A program made the position numbers and the translations under genes. Below the pieces are notes generated by a model. That model worked only from the letters and a program-made list of their open reading frames with translations. It ran no database searches and was not told where the DNA came from. A DNA stretch of 15,190 nucleotides from Eubacteriales Family XIII. Incertae Sedis bacterium (GTDB lineage: Bacteria > Bacillota > Clostridia > Peptostreptococcales > Anaerovoracaceae), in NCBI GenBank assembly GCA_031272745.1, contig JAISTF010000212.1, forward strand, positions 1 to 15,190, written 5' to 3'. Shown piece after piece: positions 1 through 5,702 of the stretch. Positions within the stretch are counted from its first letter, which is position 1, and the number at the start of each line of letters is the position of its first letter.

Positions 1-585
1 CATCATGCCGAAGCCCACGCCGTAGCCCTCGAGTGCCTCGATGATCCGCACCTGCGCGTCGGAGATCAGGTCGAGCACCCGCGTCACGTACTCCGGGTCG
101 CGCAGCGAGAGCTTGAGCAGCTTCTCGACGCCGATCGCACGGCCGGCCGCGGTGTACGTCCCTTCCATCGCGACCGCGATCGGCACCTCGTCCCCGACCG
201 CCGCGAACAGCCCGTCGAGCACGTCCCAGAAGACGCGCAGCTTCGGGTTCGTCTTCGGGTCGCCGAGGTAGTCCTTCTTCAGCGCGTCCCCTTCGAGCGC
301 GACCGTCTCCGCCACGTACGGCGTGCTGTTCGCCGGGTAGACGGTCTCCGTGCCGAACAGCTCCTGCGTGCGGATGAACGCCATAAGCCCGTCGAGCCCG
401 AACTCGCGGTAGGCGCGCACGCCCACGTCCACCTGCACCTTCGCGTCGAGGTTGTACTCGGTCATGCTGTACCCTTGCAATTTCGCGGCCGTGTCGCCGA
501 CCCCGAACCCGTGCGGGATGCGGTCGACCGCCTTGCCCTCCGCCAGCGCCCGAAACCGCTCGACGGGCGTCATCTGATCCTTCAT
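1..585 (-). CDS. Uroporphyrinogen decarboxylase-family protein (PF01208; MtaA/corrinoid methyltransferase-like), 3' end cut by window edge
   Basis: Reading the minus strand from the ATG at 585 gives 195 open codons that run off the window, so the C-terminal part is missing. The start MKDQMTPVERFRALAEGK followed by AVDRIP is the classic opening of PF01208 proteins (TPxERFxAxLxGxxxDRxP). In anaerobes most such proteins that are not HemE are methyltransferases acting on methylcobamide:CoM or related corrinoid substrates. The Arg-rich uroporphyrinogen-binding motif of true HemE is not seen here, so a catabolic methyltransferase is likelier than haem synthesis, but the substrate cannot be read. 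A GGGGAGG ribosome-binding site lies at 596-602, 10 nt upstream of the ATG, and a sigma70-like promoter at 633-661. No neighbour on this side helps assign a pathway. Confidence 0.8.
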   Translation of the reverse strand, partial: MKDQMTPVERFRALAEGKAVDRIPHGFGVGDTAAKLQGYSMTEYNLDAKVQVDVGVRAYREFGLDGLMAFIRTQELFGTETVYPANSTPYVAETVALEGDALKKDYLGDPKTNPKLRVFWDVLDGLFAAVGDEVPIAVAMEGTYTAAGRAIGVEKLLKLSLRDPEYVTRVLDLISDAQVRIIEALEGYGVGFGMM

Positions 586-619
586 ATCCCTACGCCTCCC
601 CGTTTTGTATACTTATATT

Positions 620-632
620 ATATGTTTTATAT
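620..632 (-). promoter_or_regulatory. Possible operator: 13-bp AT-rich motif at the transcription start
   Basis: The 13-mer ATATAAAACATAT (minus strand) sits directly downstream of the -10 box. The identical 13-mer, in the same orientation, occurs next to the aminotransferase promoter at 12901-12913. Position at the start of transcription suits repressor or regulator binding, but shared AT-rich promoter composition could also explain it. Confidence 0.35.
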
Positions 633-661
633 ATTATTACACGGTAAGCACCCCTTGTCAA
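633..661 (-). promoter_or_regulatory. Sigma70-type promoter of the PF01208 gene
   Basis: On the minus strand a perfect -35 TTGACA (661-656) is followed after 17 nt by AATAAT (638-633; overlapping TAATAA gives a 16-nt spacer). The predicted transcript starts near 626, leaving a leader of about 40 nt before the ATG at 585. This stretch is strikingly AT-rich against the high-GC surroundings. Confidence 0.6.
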
Positions 662-690
662 GCCTGAGATTGCACCAATGCGCAGTCCCA

Positions 691-729
691 CGGCGGCGGC
701 AGATTCCCCGTCTGCAAAAAAATCCGCCC
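691..729. repeat. 39-bp direct repeat, left copy
   Basis: This segment matches 2293-2331 at 36 of 39 positions in the same orientation. It holds a small hairpin (GCAGA/TCTGC around a 7-nt loop) followed by seven A residues and ATCCGCCC. The right copy has changed bases in the hairpin but keeps a five-pair stem (GGCAG/CTGCC). It ends 4 bp before the left 161-bp element. It could be a duplicated flank of an inserted segment or an independent small repeat family. Confidence 0.6.
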
Positions 730-733
730 TCGC

Positions 734-894
734 TGTTCATTTTTGCAAGTTTGGTCAGCGCACCTCGCAAAATATCCCCTATTTTCTGGAAATAATCGCC
801 TTCATGCCCGCCTCAACCGCGAAAATGCGGCAGTTTTCCCGCAATTGCCGCTCCTGAAACCCGTTATTGCAGACCAAACTTGCAAAAATGAGCA
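734..894. mobile_element. 161-bp MITE-like element, left copy
   Basis: The element starts and ends with 23-bp terminal inverted repeats (734-756 and 872-894; one mismatch), core ATTTTTGCAAGTTTGGTC. It is too short to encode a transposase. A second copy in the same orientation lies at 2009-2169, also 161 bp, differing at about nine positions (about 94% identity by eye). Inside are small hairpins such as CCGC/GCGG (near 813-826) and GCGGCA/TGCCGC. No clear target-site duplication is visible. The right end abuts, and may supply part of the promoter of, the gene starting at 915. It could be a non-autonomous transposon or a structured intergenic repeat. Confidence 0.7.
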
Positions 895-908
895 AGGTGG
901 GCTATCAT
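880..908 (+). promoter_or_regulatory. Possible hybrid promoter: -35 in the MITE end, -10 outside it
   Basis: TTGCAA (880-885) within the right terminal repeat is followed after exactly 17 nt by TATCAT (903-908), just outside the element. The expected start of transcription, about 7 nt on, falls at 915, the ATG of the gene, implying a leaderless message. No good ribosome-binding site is seen upstream of that ATG, which fits. Both boxes are imperfect, so this is tentative. Confidence 0.35.
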
Positions 909-914
909 GAAGAA

Positions 915-1922
915 ATGAATACGTATTTGAGCCACATCACCGCCGCGGAATTGTGGGGGATACCGGATTTCCACCGGATCGCCTGGCATCTTGGGCCCGA
1001 CGACGTGGAGCTCGTGCCGGGGCTCTCCCTGAGCGCGGAAGGAATCGCCACGGCGCTGGCCATGCAGGTGCGGGCGCAGGCGCGGGCGTACACGCAGGCG
1101 AAGCAGGCGGCGGCGGAAGCGCAAATCCCCTTCGGGGACATCACCGTCTCGGCACACGGCGCGCGGCCGGTCGTTGGCGTGCGGAAGGCGCACTCCTGCG
1201 AGGTTCCGCTCCCGCGCGGGGCGGTCGTGACGCGGGACGGGCGGAAGGTCGCGTCGCCGGAGCTCGTGTTCCTGGAGTTGGCGGCACAGTGGGATGTGCA
1301 GCGGCTGATCCTGCTCGGATTGCAGATGTGCGGGCACCCGCCGGGCGAGCCGGAGAAGGCGATTACGACGAAGAAGCGCATCGCATCCTTTGTCGCGCGG
1401 GCGGGCGGGCACCGCGGGCATCGCAAGGCGGAGCGCGCCGCACGGTATCTCGCGGACGGGTCGGGGTCCTTTGTGGAGTCGTTGGCCTTCATGATTTTGA
1501 CGCTGCCGCACGCGCTCGGCGGGTACAAACTCGGCGGCGCAGTCTTCAACCATGAGGTCTCCCTGCGCAGCGACGCGCGGCGGCGGCTTGCGCAAAACCG
1601 CGCCTTCATCGATTTGTACTACCCCCGCGAACGGCTGGCCGTCGAGTACCAGAGCTTCGCCCATCACCACCAGGCGAAGGCGCAGGGCCATGACCTGATG
1701 CGGGCGGCCGCGCTCGAACGCCAGGGCATCGTCGTGCTCCCGCTCAGCACCATCCAACTCTACGACACGAACGCCTGCCGGGAGTTCGCTGAGAACCTCG
1801 CGGCGCGGCTCGGGAAGCGCCTCCAGATACGCACGGCGGCGTTCTCCGAAATGCACGGGGAGCTGCGCTCGTACCTGCCCACGGTGAACGACGGGTACGA
1901 TTTGTACGGCGAGCCCGACTGA
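915..1922 (+). CDS. AbiEi-like / DUF559-like (Vsr-fold endonuclease-like) protein
   Basis: 335 aa from the ATG at 915. In-frame ATG 888 and TTG 867 lie inside the MITE terminal repeat and have no ribosome-binding site, so I prefer 915. The middle part (about 85-125; PLPRGAVVTRDG then KVASPELVFLELA) resembles the C-terminal domain of AbiEi-type type IV antitoxins. The C-terminal third (about 185-285) has the spacing of a DUF559/Vsr-type PD-(D/E)xK fold: E189, D233 in FIDLYYP, E244 in LAVEYQ, then H250-H252. The usual K of the catalytic E-x-K is a Q (Q246), so cleavage activity is uncertain. I recall such proteins as numerous in Coriobacteriia, with unknown role. No AbiEii toxin partner is nearby; the gene stands alone between two MITE copies. 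Nuclease, regulator or relic are all possible. Confidence 0.7.
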   Translation: MNTYLSHITAAELWGIPDFHRIAWHLGPDDVELVPGLSLSAEGIATALAMQVRAQARAYTQAKQAAAEAQIPFGDITVSAHGARPVVGVRKAHSCEVPLPRGAVVTRDGRKVASPELVFLELAAQWDVQRLILLGLQMCGHPPGEPEKAITTKKRIASFVARAGGHRGHRKAERAARYLADGSGSFVESLAFMILTLPHALGGYKLGGAVFNHEVSLRSDARRRLAQNRAFIDLYYPRERLAVEYQSFAHHHQAKAQGHDLMRAAALERQGIVVLPLSTIQLYDTNACREFAENLAARLGKRLQIRTAAFSEMHGELRSYLPTVNDGYDLYGEPD

Positions 1923-2008
1923 CCACCGCTCCACGGAAAGATTCCGCCGCCATACCGTGCGCCCCGTGCCGCCGTCCGCATTGCCTCTGCGAAAATATTC
2001 GGTCGCGC

Positions 2009-2169
2009 TGCTCATTTTTGCAAGTTTGGTCAGCGCACCCTGCGAAATATCACCTATTTTCTGGAAATAATCGCCCTCAGGCCCGCCTCAACCGCGAAAA
2101 TGCGGCAGTTTTTCCGCAATTGCCGCTTCTGAAACCCGTTATTGCAGACCAAACTTGCAAAAATGAGCA
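2009..2169. mobile_element. 161-bp MITE-like element, right copy
   Basis: Same length and orientation as 734-894. Here the 23-bp terminal inverted repeats (2009-2031 and 2147-2169) are perfect, so this copy looks the better preserved. No transposase is present in the window. Flanks (GGTCGCGC on the left, ACAGGCGG on the right) show no target-site duplication. Confidence 0.7.
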
Positions 2170-2173
2170 ACAG

Positions 2174-2243
2174 GCGGCGGGAATTGCGCATCGTGCGGCG
2201 GGAATTGCGCATCGTGCGGCGGGAGTTGCGCATCGTGCGGCGG
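2174..2243. repeat. 21-bp tandem repeat, 3.3 units
   Basis: Three complete units begin at 2174, 2195 and 2216 and a partial one at 2237. Each starts GCGGCGGGAATTGCG and ends CATCGT; the third differs by one base (GGGAGTTG). The array starts 5 bp after the right MITE copy. A unit of 21 bp keeps any frame open, but no supported gene reads through it. Confidence 0.85.
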
Positions 2244-2292
2244 TGCCCCCGCTTTCGGACTTGCGTGCCCCCGCGGCCTACGCAGGCTTCCC

Positions 2293-2331
2293 CGGCGGCG
2301 GCAGATTCCCTGCCCGCAAAAAAATCCGCCC
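2293..2331. repeat. 39-bp direct repeat, right copy
   Basis: This is the partner of 691-729 (36/39 identical, direct). It lies 10 bp beyond the stop of the serine acetyltransferase gene. In this copy the hairpin is GGCAG/CTGCC (2300-2314). On the minus strand its T7 run follows a GC-rich segment and might help end the long sulfur-operon transcript, though no strong stem precedes the T run. Confidence 0.55.
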
Positions 2332-2341
2332 GCGCGCCCGC

Positions 2342-3304
2342 TCAGATCACATAGTACCACGCGTCGTCCTGCTCCAGTTCGACGACGCGCGCTTTTTCGC
2401 GGCCGCTCGCGCTGTACTGGAGCTCGGGGTTTTTCACGCTGACGCGCGTGCGCTGGGGGACGCTCTTCGTGAGGAAGGCGTTTGAGCCGATGACGACGCC
2501 CTCGCCGATGACGGTCGTGCCGCCGAGGATGGACGCGCCGGAGTAGATCGTCACATGGTCCTCGATGGTCGGGTGGCGCTTGACGCCGTGTTGGAGTTGG
2601 CCGCCGCGCGTCGACAGCGCGCCGAGCGTGACGCCCTGGTAGATTTTCACGAAATTGCCGATGACCGACGTTTCGCCGATGACGATGCCGGTGCCGTGGT
2701 CGAGGAAGAGGTGGTGTCCGATCGTCGCGCCGGGGTGGATGTCGATGCCGGTCAGCCCGTGCGCGTACTCCGTCATCATGCGCGGGATGAGCGGCACGTC
2801 CAGCAGGTAGAGCTCGTGCGCGAGGCGGAAGACCGTGATCGCGAAAATGCCGGGGTAGGACAGCACGACCTCGTCCTTGCTGAACGCCGCCGGGTCCCCT
2901 TCGAAGGACGCGGCGACGTCCGTCGCGAGGACGGACCTAAGCGCGGGGATGCGCGAGAGGAATTCCGCGGCGATCTGCTCCGCGCGCTCCTCGGCCTGCG
3001 TGTCGTCCACGGCCCACGCGCCGCAGCCGGTCGCCTTGAGCGCCTTGCCGATCTGTTTGCGCAGCTCGTACAGCAGCCGCTCGACGAGCTCGCCGACGTA
3101 GTATTCGACCGAGTCCGGCTTCAGCTTGCGCTTGTCGTAAAACCCCGCGAAGATCAGGCTCCGCAAATCGTCGAGGATTGCCTGCACCTGCTCGGGGTCG
3201 ATGGAATCCGCGTTCCCGATGCGGATGATGTCCGGCTCTTCCTCATAACTGTCCACGATGGCGTCGACCAGACCCCGTATCGCGGACTCCGTGTATTTTT
3301 CCAT
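2342..3304 (-). CDS. epsC: Serine O-acetyltransferase (EpsC/CysE type)
   Basis: 320 aa. It transfers acetyl from acetyl-CoA to L-serine, giving O-acetylserine for cysteine synthase. An alpha-helical N-terminal half (about 1-175) is followed by a left-handed beta-helix of hexapeptide repeats (about 180-285). Active-site features match CysE: D188-H190 (DIHPGA), D202-H203 in [12 protein letters not shown], and H244 in KRHP. The protein ends WYYVI; a C-terminal isoleucine is the residue that CysE inserts into the CysK active site to form the cysteine synthase complex. The long N-terminal half matches the EpsC form often found beside family 2A encapsulins. The ATG has a GAGGGTG ribosome-binding site. 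It is the last gene of the sulfur operon, 48 bp after the desulfurase. Confidence 0.93.
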   Translation of the reverse strand: MEKYTESAIRGLVDAIVDSYEEEPDIIRIGNADSIDPEQVQAILDDLRSLIFAGFYDKRKLKPDSVEYYVGELVERLLYELRKQIGKALKATGCGAWAVDDTQAEERAEQIAAEFLSRIPALRSVLATDVAASFEGDPAAFSKDEVVLSYPGIFAITVFRLAHELYLLDVPLIPRMMTEYAHGLTGIDIHPGATIGHHLFLDHGTGIVIGETSVIGNFVKIYQGVTLGALSTRGGQLQHGVKRHPTIEDHVTIYSGASILGGTTVIGEGVVIGSNAFLTKSVPQRTRVSVKNPELQYSASGREKARVVELEQDDAWYYVI

Positions 3305-3352
3305 AACACCCTCACTTTCCGGCTATACGCACGGCGTGGCTCCTCGCCCCGC

Positions 3353-4714
3353 CTATCCCGCGAGCCGCCGCAGCGCTTCGGCCAGCCGGTCGATCTCCTC
3401 GGGCGTGTTGTAGAACGCGAGCGACGGCCGCACCGTCCCCTCGAGCCCGAACCGCCGCAGGATCGGCTGCGCGCAATGGTGCCCCGCGCGCACCGCGATG
3501 CCCTCGACGCTGAGCGCGCGGCCGACTTCCTCGACCCCGTGCCCGTCGAGCACGAACGACAGCACGCTCGCCTTGCGGGGCGCCGTGCCGACGAGCCGCA
3601 GCCCCGGCACCTTCGACAGCTCCTGCGTGCCGTACCGCAATAACTCTTGCTCCCATGCCGCGATGTTCGCCATCCCGATGCGCTCCAGAAAGTCGATCGC
3701 CGCGCCGAGGCCGATCGCGTCCGCGATGTTGCCCGTGCCCGCTTCGAATTTCTGCGGCGGGTCCTGGTACTCCGTGCGCTCGAACGTCACGTCCTTGATC
3801 ATGTTGCCGCCGACCTGGTACGGCTTCGCCGCATCGAGATGTTCGCGCTTCCCGTAGACCGCGCCGATGCCCGTCGGGGCGTAGAGCTTGTGGCCGGAGA
3901 AGACGAAGAAATCCGCGTCCAAAGCCGTCACGTTGACGGGCGTGTGCGGGATCGACTGCGCGCCGTCGACGAGCACCGGTACGCCGAAGCCGTGGGCGAT
4001 GGCGATGAGTTCTTCCACGGGCACGACCGTGCCGAGCGCGTTGGACACCTGCGTGAACGAGGCGAATTTCGTCCGCTTAGAAAAAAGCCGCCGGTACTCG
4101 TCCACGAGAATCTGGCCCGTGTCGTCGACGGGCGCCACGCGCAGGACCGCGCCCGTCTCCTGCGAGAGGATCTGCCACGGCACGATGTTGGCGTGGTGTT
4201 CGAGGATCGTCAGCACGATCTCGTCGCCGGGCGAGAGCAGCGGCTTCACGAAGGACTGCGCGACGAGGTTGATGCCTTCGGTCGTGCCGCGCACGAAGAC
4301 GATGTCTTCCGCGGACGGCGCGCCGAGGAAGGCCGCGACCTTTTTGCGCGCGTCCTCGTAGGCGTCCGTCGCGCGCGCGGCGAGCTCGTGCGCCCCGCGG
4401 TGGACGTTGGAGTTTTCGTGTTCGTAGTATTCCTTCAGCCGGTCGATGACCGCGCGCGGCTTCTGCGTCGTCGCCGCGTTGTCGAGCCAGACGAGCGGCC
4501 TGCCGCCCTCCACGCGTTCCTGCAGGATCGGGAACTCCGCGCGGATCTGCGACAGGGGAAACGCGGTTGCGGGCGAGGCAAGCCTCGCCCCTACGGGCGC
4601 GTACAGGGGCGGCAGCTCGAACAGCGGCAACTCCGGCGCAGACACCGCAAACGGCAGCGCCCGCTCCGCGTCCCAGGCCCCGATCACGTTTTCGTTATTT
4701 GAGATCGTAGTCAT
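3353..4714 (-). CDS. Family 2A encapsulin cargo: SufS-type cysteine desulfurase with N-terminal cargo-loading extension
   Basis: 453 aa from the ATG at 4714; GTG 4723, in frame, is too close to the ribosome-binding site GAGGTGG (4724-4730). It is a PLP enzyme that converts cysteine to alanine and leaves a persulfide on its cysteine. The catalytic domain runs from about residue 55. It shows the Schiff-base lysine K276 (SGHK), H174 (LEHHAN) and the catalytic C414 in RAGHHCAQP, the short-loop SufS (class II) type. The first ~52 residues are low-complexity, rich in Pro, Ala, Leu and acidic residues (for example PELPLFELPPLYAP), are absent from ordinary SufS, and match the disordered cargo-loading domain known in family 2A systems. 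The gene overlaps the shell gene by 20 bp, so shell and cargo are translationally coupled. A REP-like palindrome lies inside the linker (4571-4590). No SufBCD/U is nearby, so general Fe-S assembly is less likely. Confidence 0.93.
   Translation of the reverse strand: MTTISNNENVIGAWDAERALPFAVSAPELPLFELPPLYAPVGARLASPATAFPLSQIRAEFPILQERVEGGRPLVWLDNAATTQKPRAVIDRLKEYYEHENSNVHRGAHELAARATDAYEDARKKVAAFLGAPSAEDIVFVRGTTEGINLVAQSFVKPLLSPGDEIVLTILEHHANIVPWQILSQETGAVLRVAPVDDTGQILVDEYRRLFSKRTKFASFTQVSNALGTVVPVEELIAIAHGFGVPVLVDGAQSIPHTPVNVTALDADFFVFSGHKLYAPTGIGAVYGKREHLDAAKPYQVGGNMIKDVTFERTEYQDPPQKFEAGTGNIADAIGLGAAIDFLERIGMANIAAWEQELLRYGTQELSKVPGLRLVGTAPRKASVLSFVLDGHGVEEVGRALSVEGIAVRAGHHCAQPILRRFGLEGTVRPSLAFYNTPEEIDRLAEALRRLAG
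4571..4590. repeat. REP-like palindrome embedded in the desulfurase coding sequence
   Basis: GGGCGAGGC and GCCTCGCCC form a perfect 9-bp inverted repeat separated by two bases. With the flanking GTAG it resembles intergenic palindromic repeats I recall from many gut bacterial genomes. It encodes residues about 42-48 (GARLASP), at the junction of the cargo-loading extension and the catalytic domain. Confidence 0.6.
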
Positions 4715-5645
4715 AGTATTCACCCACCTCGACGTCCTCGAGCACCGCGAGCGCGTCGTCCGCGAGCACCGCCGCCGAACAGTAGACCGACAGCAGGTAG
4801 GACGCCACGCCGTCGTCGTCGATGCCGCGCAGCCGCACCGCGAGCCCGCGCGACTGTTCGCCGGGGACGCCCTTCTGGTACAGGCCGATGACGCCGCGCT
4901 TCGCCTCGCCCGTGCGGACGAGCAGGATGTTGGTCTTGCCGCCCTTGCCCTTCGGGTTTTTCAGGCCGTCGACGAAGAGCTTGTCGGTCGGGATGAGCGG
5001 GATGCCGCGCCAGGTGATGAACGTGCCGCCGGCGACGGTCGTCGTGACGGGCGGGACGCCGCGCCGCGTCGCCTCGCGCTCGAACGCCGCAATCGCGCGC
5101 GGGTGCGCGAAGAAATACGACGGCTCCTTCCACACCTTCGTGATGAGTTCGTCGAGGTCGTCGGGCGTCGGGCGGCCGAAGCGCGTCTTGACCCGTTGAC
5201 CGTCCGCGACGTTTTTCAGCAGGCCGTAGTCATCGTTATTGATGATCTGGCTCTCCTGCCGTTCGCGCAGGCTCTCCGCCGCGAGCGCGATCTGCTCCGA
5301 CGTCTGGTCGTACGGCGAGGAGTAGACGTCCTGCACGCGCGTGTCGACGCCGATGATCGTCTGGATCGCGTTCAGCCGGTACTCGCGCGGCTGCGTCTGG
5401 TACGGCACGAACCCCTGCGGGATGTCGACCTTCTTCGGATCCTGGCTGCACAGCGCGTCGAGCGGCGCGTCGCCCTCGACGACGCGGTTCACGCGGTAGA
5501 TGCCCGCGTCGAGCCCCTTGAACTCGAGCAGGCGCGCGACCCATTTCGGCGTCAGCGCGCCGTACACCGCTTTCGTCTTCGTGACGTCGGCCAGCGGATA
5601 GGCCTGCTCAAACGTGAGCGCGTTCAAAATGTTCTTCTCTGCCAT
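4695..5645 (-). CDS. Family 2A encapsulin nanocompartment shell protein (SrpI-like, HK97 fold)
   Basis: 316 aa. It should self-assemble into an icosahedral protein shell that holds the desulfurase encoded next. Recognition is by overall similarity to SrpI-type proteins: an extended N-terminal arm (about 1-40, with TKAVYGALTPKWVARLL), then TRVQDVYSSPYDQTSEQI, the KTRFGRPTPDDLDELITKVW segment, and a C-terminal DDDGVASYLLSVYCSAAVLADDALAVLEDV region. No cyclic-nucleotide-binding domain is inserted, which separates 2A from 2B shells. The adjacent desulfurase with its disordered N-terminus confirms the type. The ATG at 5645 has GGAGG 8 nt upstream. These proteins are sometimes misnamed phage capsid or membrane protein, but no phage genes are near. 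By analogy with studied 2A systems it may sequester sulfur in the shell; that is inference here. Confidence 0.93.
   Translation of the reverse strand: MAEKNILNALTFEQAYPLADVTKTKAVYGALTPKWVARLLEFKGLDAGIYRVNRVVEGDAPLDALCSQDPKKVDIPQGFVPYQTQPREYRLNAIQTIIGVDTRVQDVYSSPYDQTSEQIALAAESLRERQESQIINNDDYGLLKNVADGQRVKTRFGRPTPDDLDELITKVWKEPSYFFAHPRAIAAFEREATRRGVPPVTTTVAGGTFITWRGIPLIPTDKLFVDGLKNPKGKGGKTNILLVRTGEAKRGVIGLYQKGVPGEQSRGLAVRLRGIDDDGVASYLLSVYCSAAVLADDALAVLEDVEVGEYYDYDLK
4724..4730 (-). promoter_or_regulatory. Ribosome-binding site deciding the desulfurase start
   Basis: GAGGTGG on the minus strand lies inside the end of the shell gene, 9 nt before ATG 4714 but directly against GTG 4723. The spacing selects the ATG and places the cargo start inside the shell reading frame. 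Confidence 0.65.
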
Positions 5646-5663
5646 GACTTGTACCTCCGGTTT

Positions 5664-5690
5664 CCTGTTACCCTGCTACCCTGTTACCTG
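5664..5690. repeat. 8-bp tandem repeat between the E1-rhodanese and encapsulin genes
   Basis: CCTGTTAC, CCTGCTAC and CCTGTTAC follow each other directly, then a partial unit, in the 57-bp gap before the shell gene. The array lies upstream of the shell gene's ribosome-binding site. Low-complexity filler is likely; an effect on shell expression is possible. Confidence 0.7.
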
Positions 5691-5702
5691 CCCGCCGCGC
5701 CG

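Larger units (their letters stand above)
1923..2341. other. Intergenic region made almost entirely of repeats
   Basis: This 419-bp stretch separates the 3' ends of two convergent genes. It contains the right 161-bp MITE-like copy, a 21-bp tandem array and the right 39-bp direct repeat, listed separately. I see no convincing gene in it. No GC-rich hairpin followed by T residues is evident for either gene, although T7 (minus strand, 2324-2318) follows a GC-rich stretch 17 nt after the serine acetyltransferase stop. Confidence 0.6.

Noticed and set aside
475..795. 106-codon open frame on the plus strand
   Set aside because: It begins antisense to the PF01208 gene and crosses its promoter and a repeat; composition shifts abruptly and no family is recognised.
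864..2015. 383-codon open frame on the minus strand
   Set aside because: Antisense to the nuclease-like gene, and bounded by the two repeat copies, which place similar start and stop signals at both ends.
2174..2243. CRISPR-like array
   Set aside because: Units are directly adjacent with no spacers, and no cas genes are present.
2318..2341. Intrinsic terminator of the sulfur operon
   Set aside because: A T7 run follows a GC-rich stretch on the minus strand, but that stretch lacks an inverted repeat able to form a stem.
2018..2485. Small open frame through the right MITE copy and the tandem repeat
   Set aside because: It runs into the serine acetyltransferase gene on the other strand, has no ribosome-binding site, and its repeats (AAGIAHR) simply reflect the 21-bp DNA repeat.
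4695..5645. Phage capsid or prophage remnant
   Set aside because: The HK97-like fold belongs to an encapsulin; the neighbour is its desulfurase cargo and there are no portal, terminase or tail genes.
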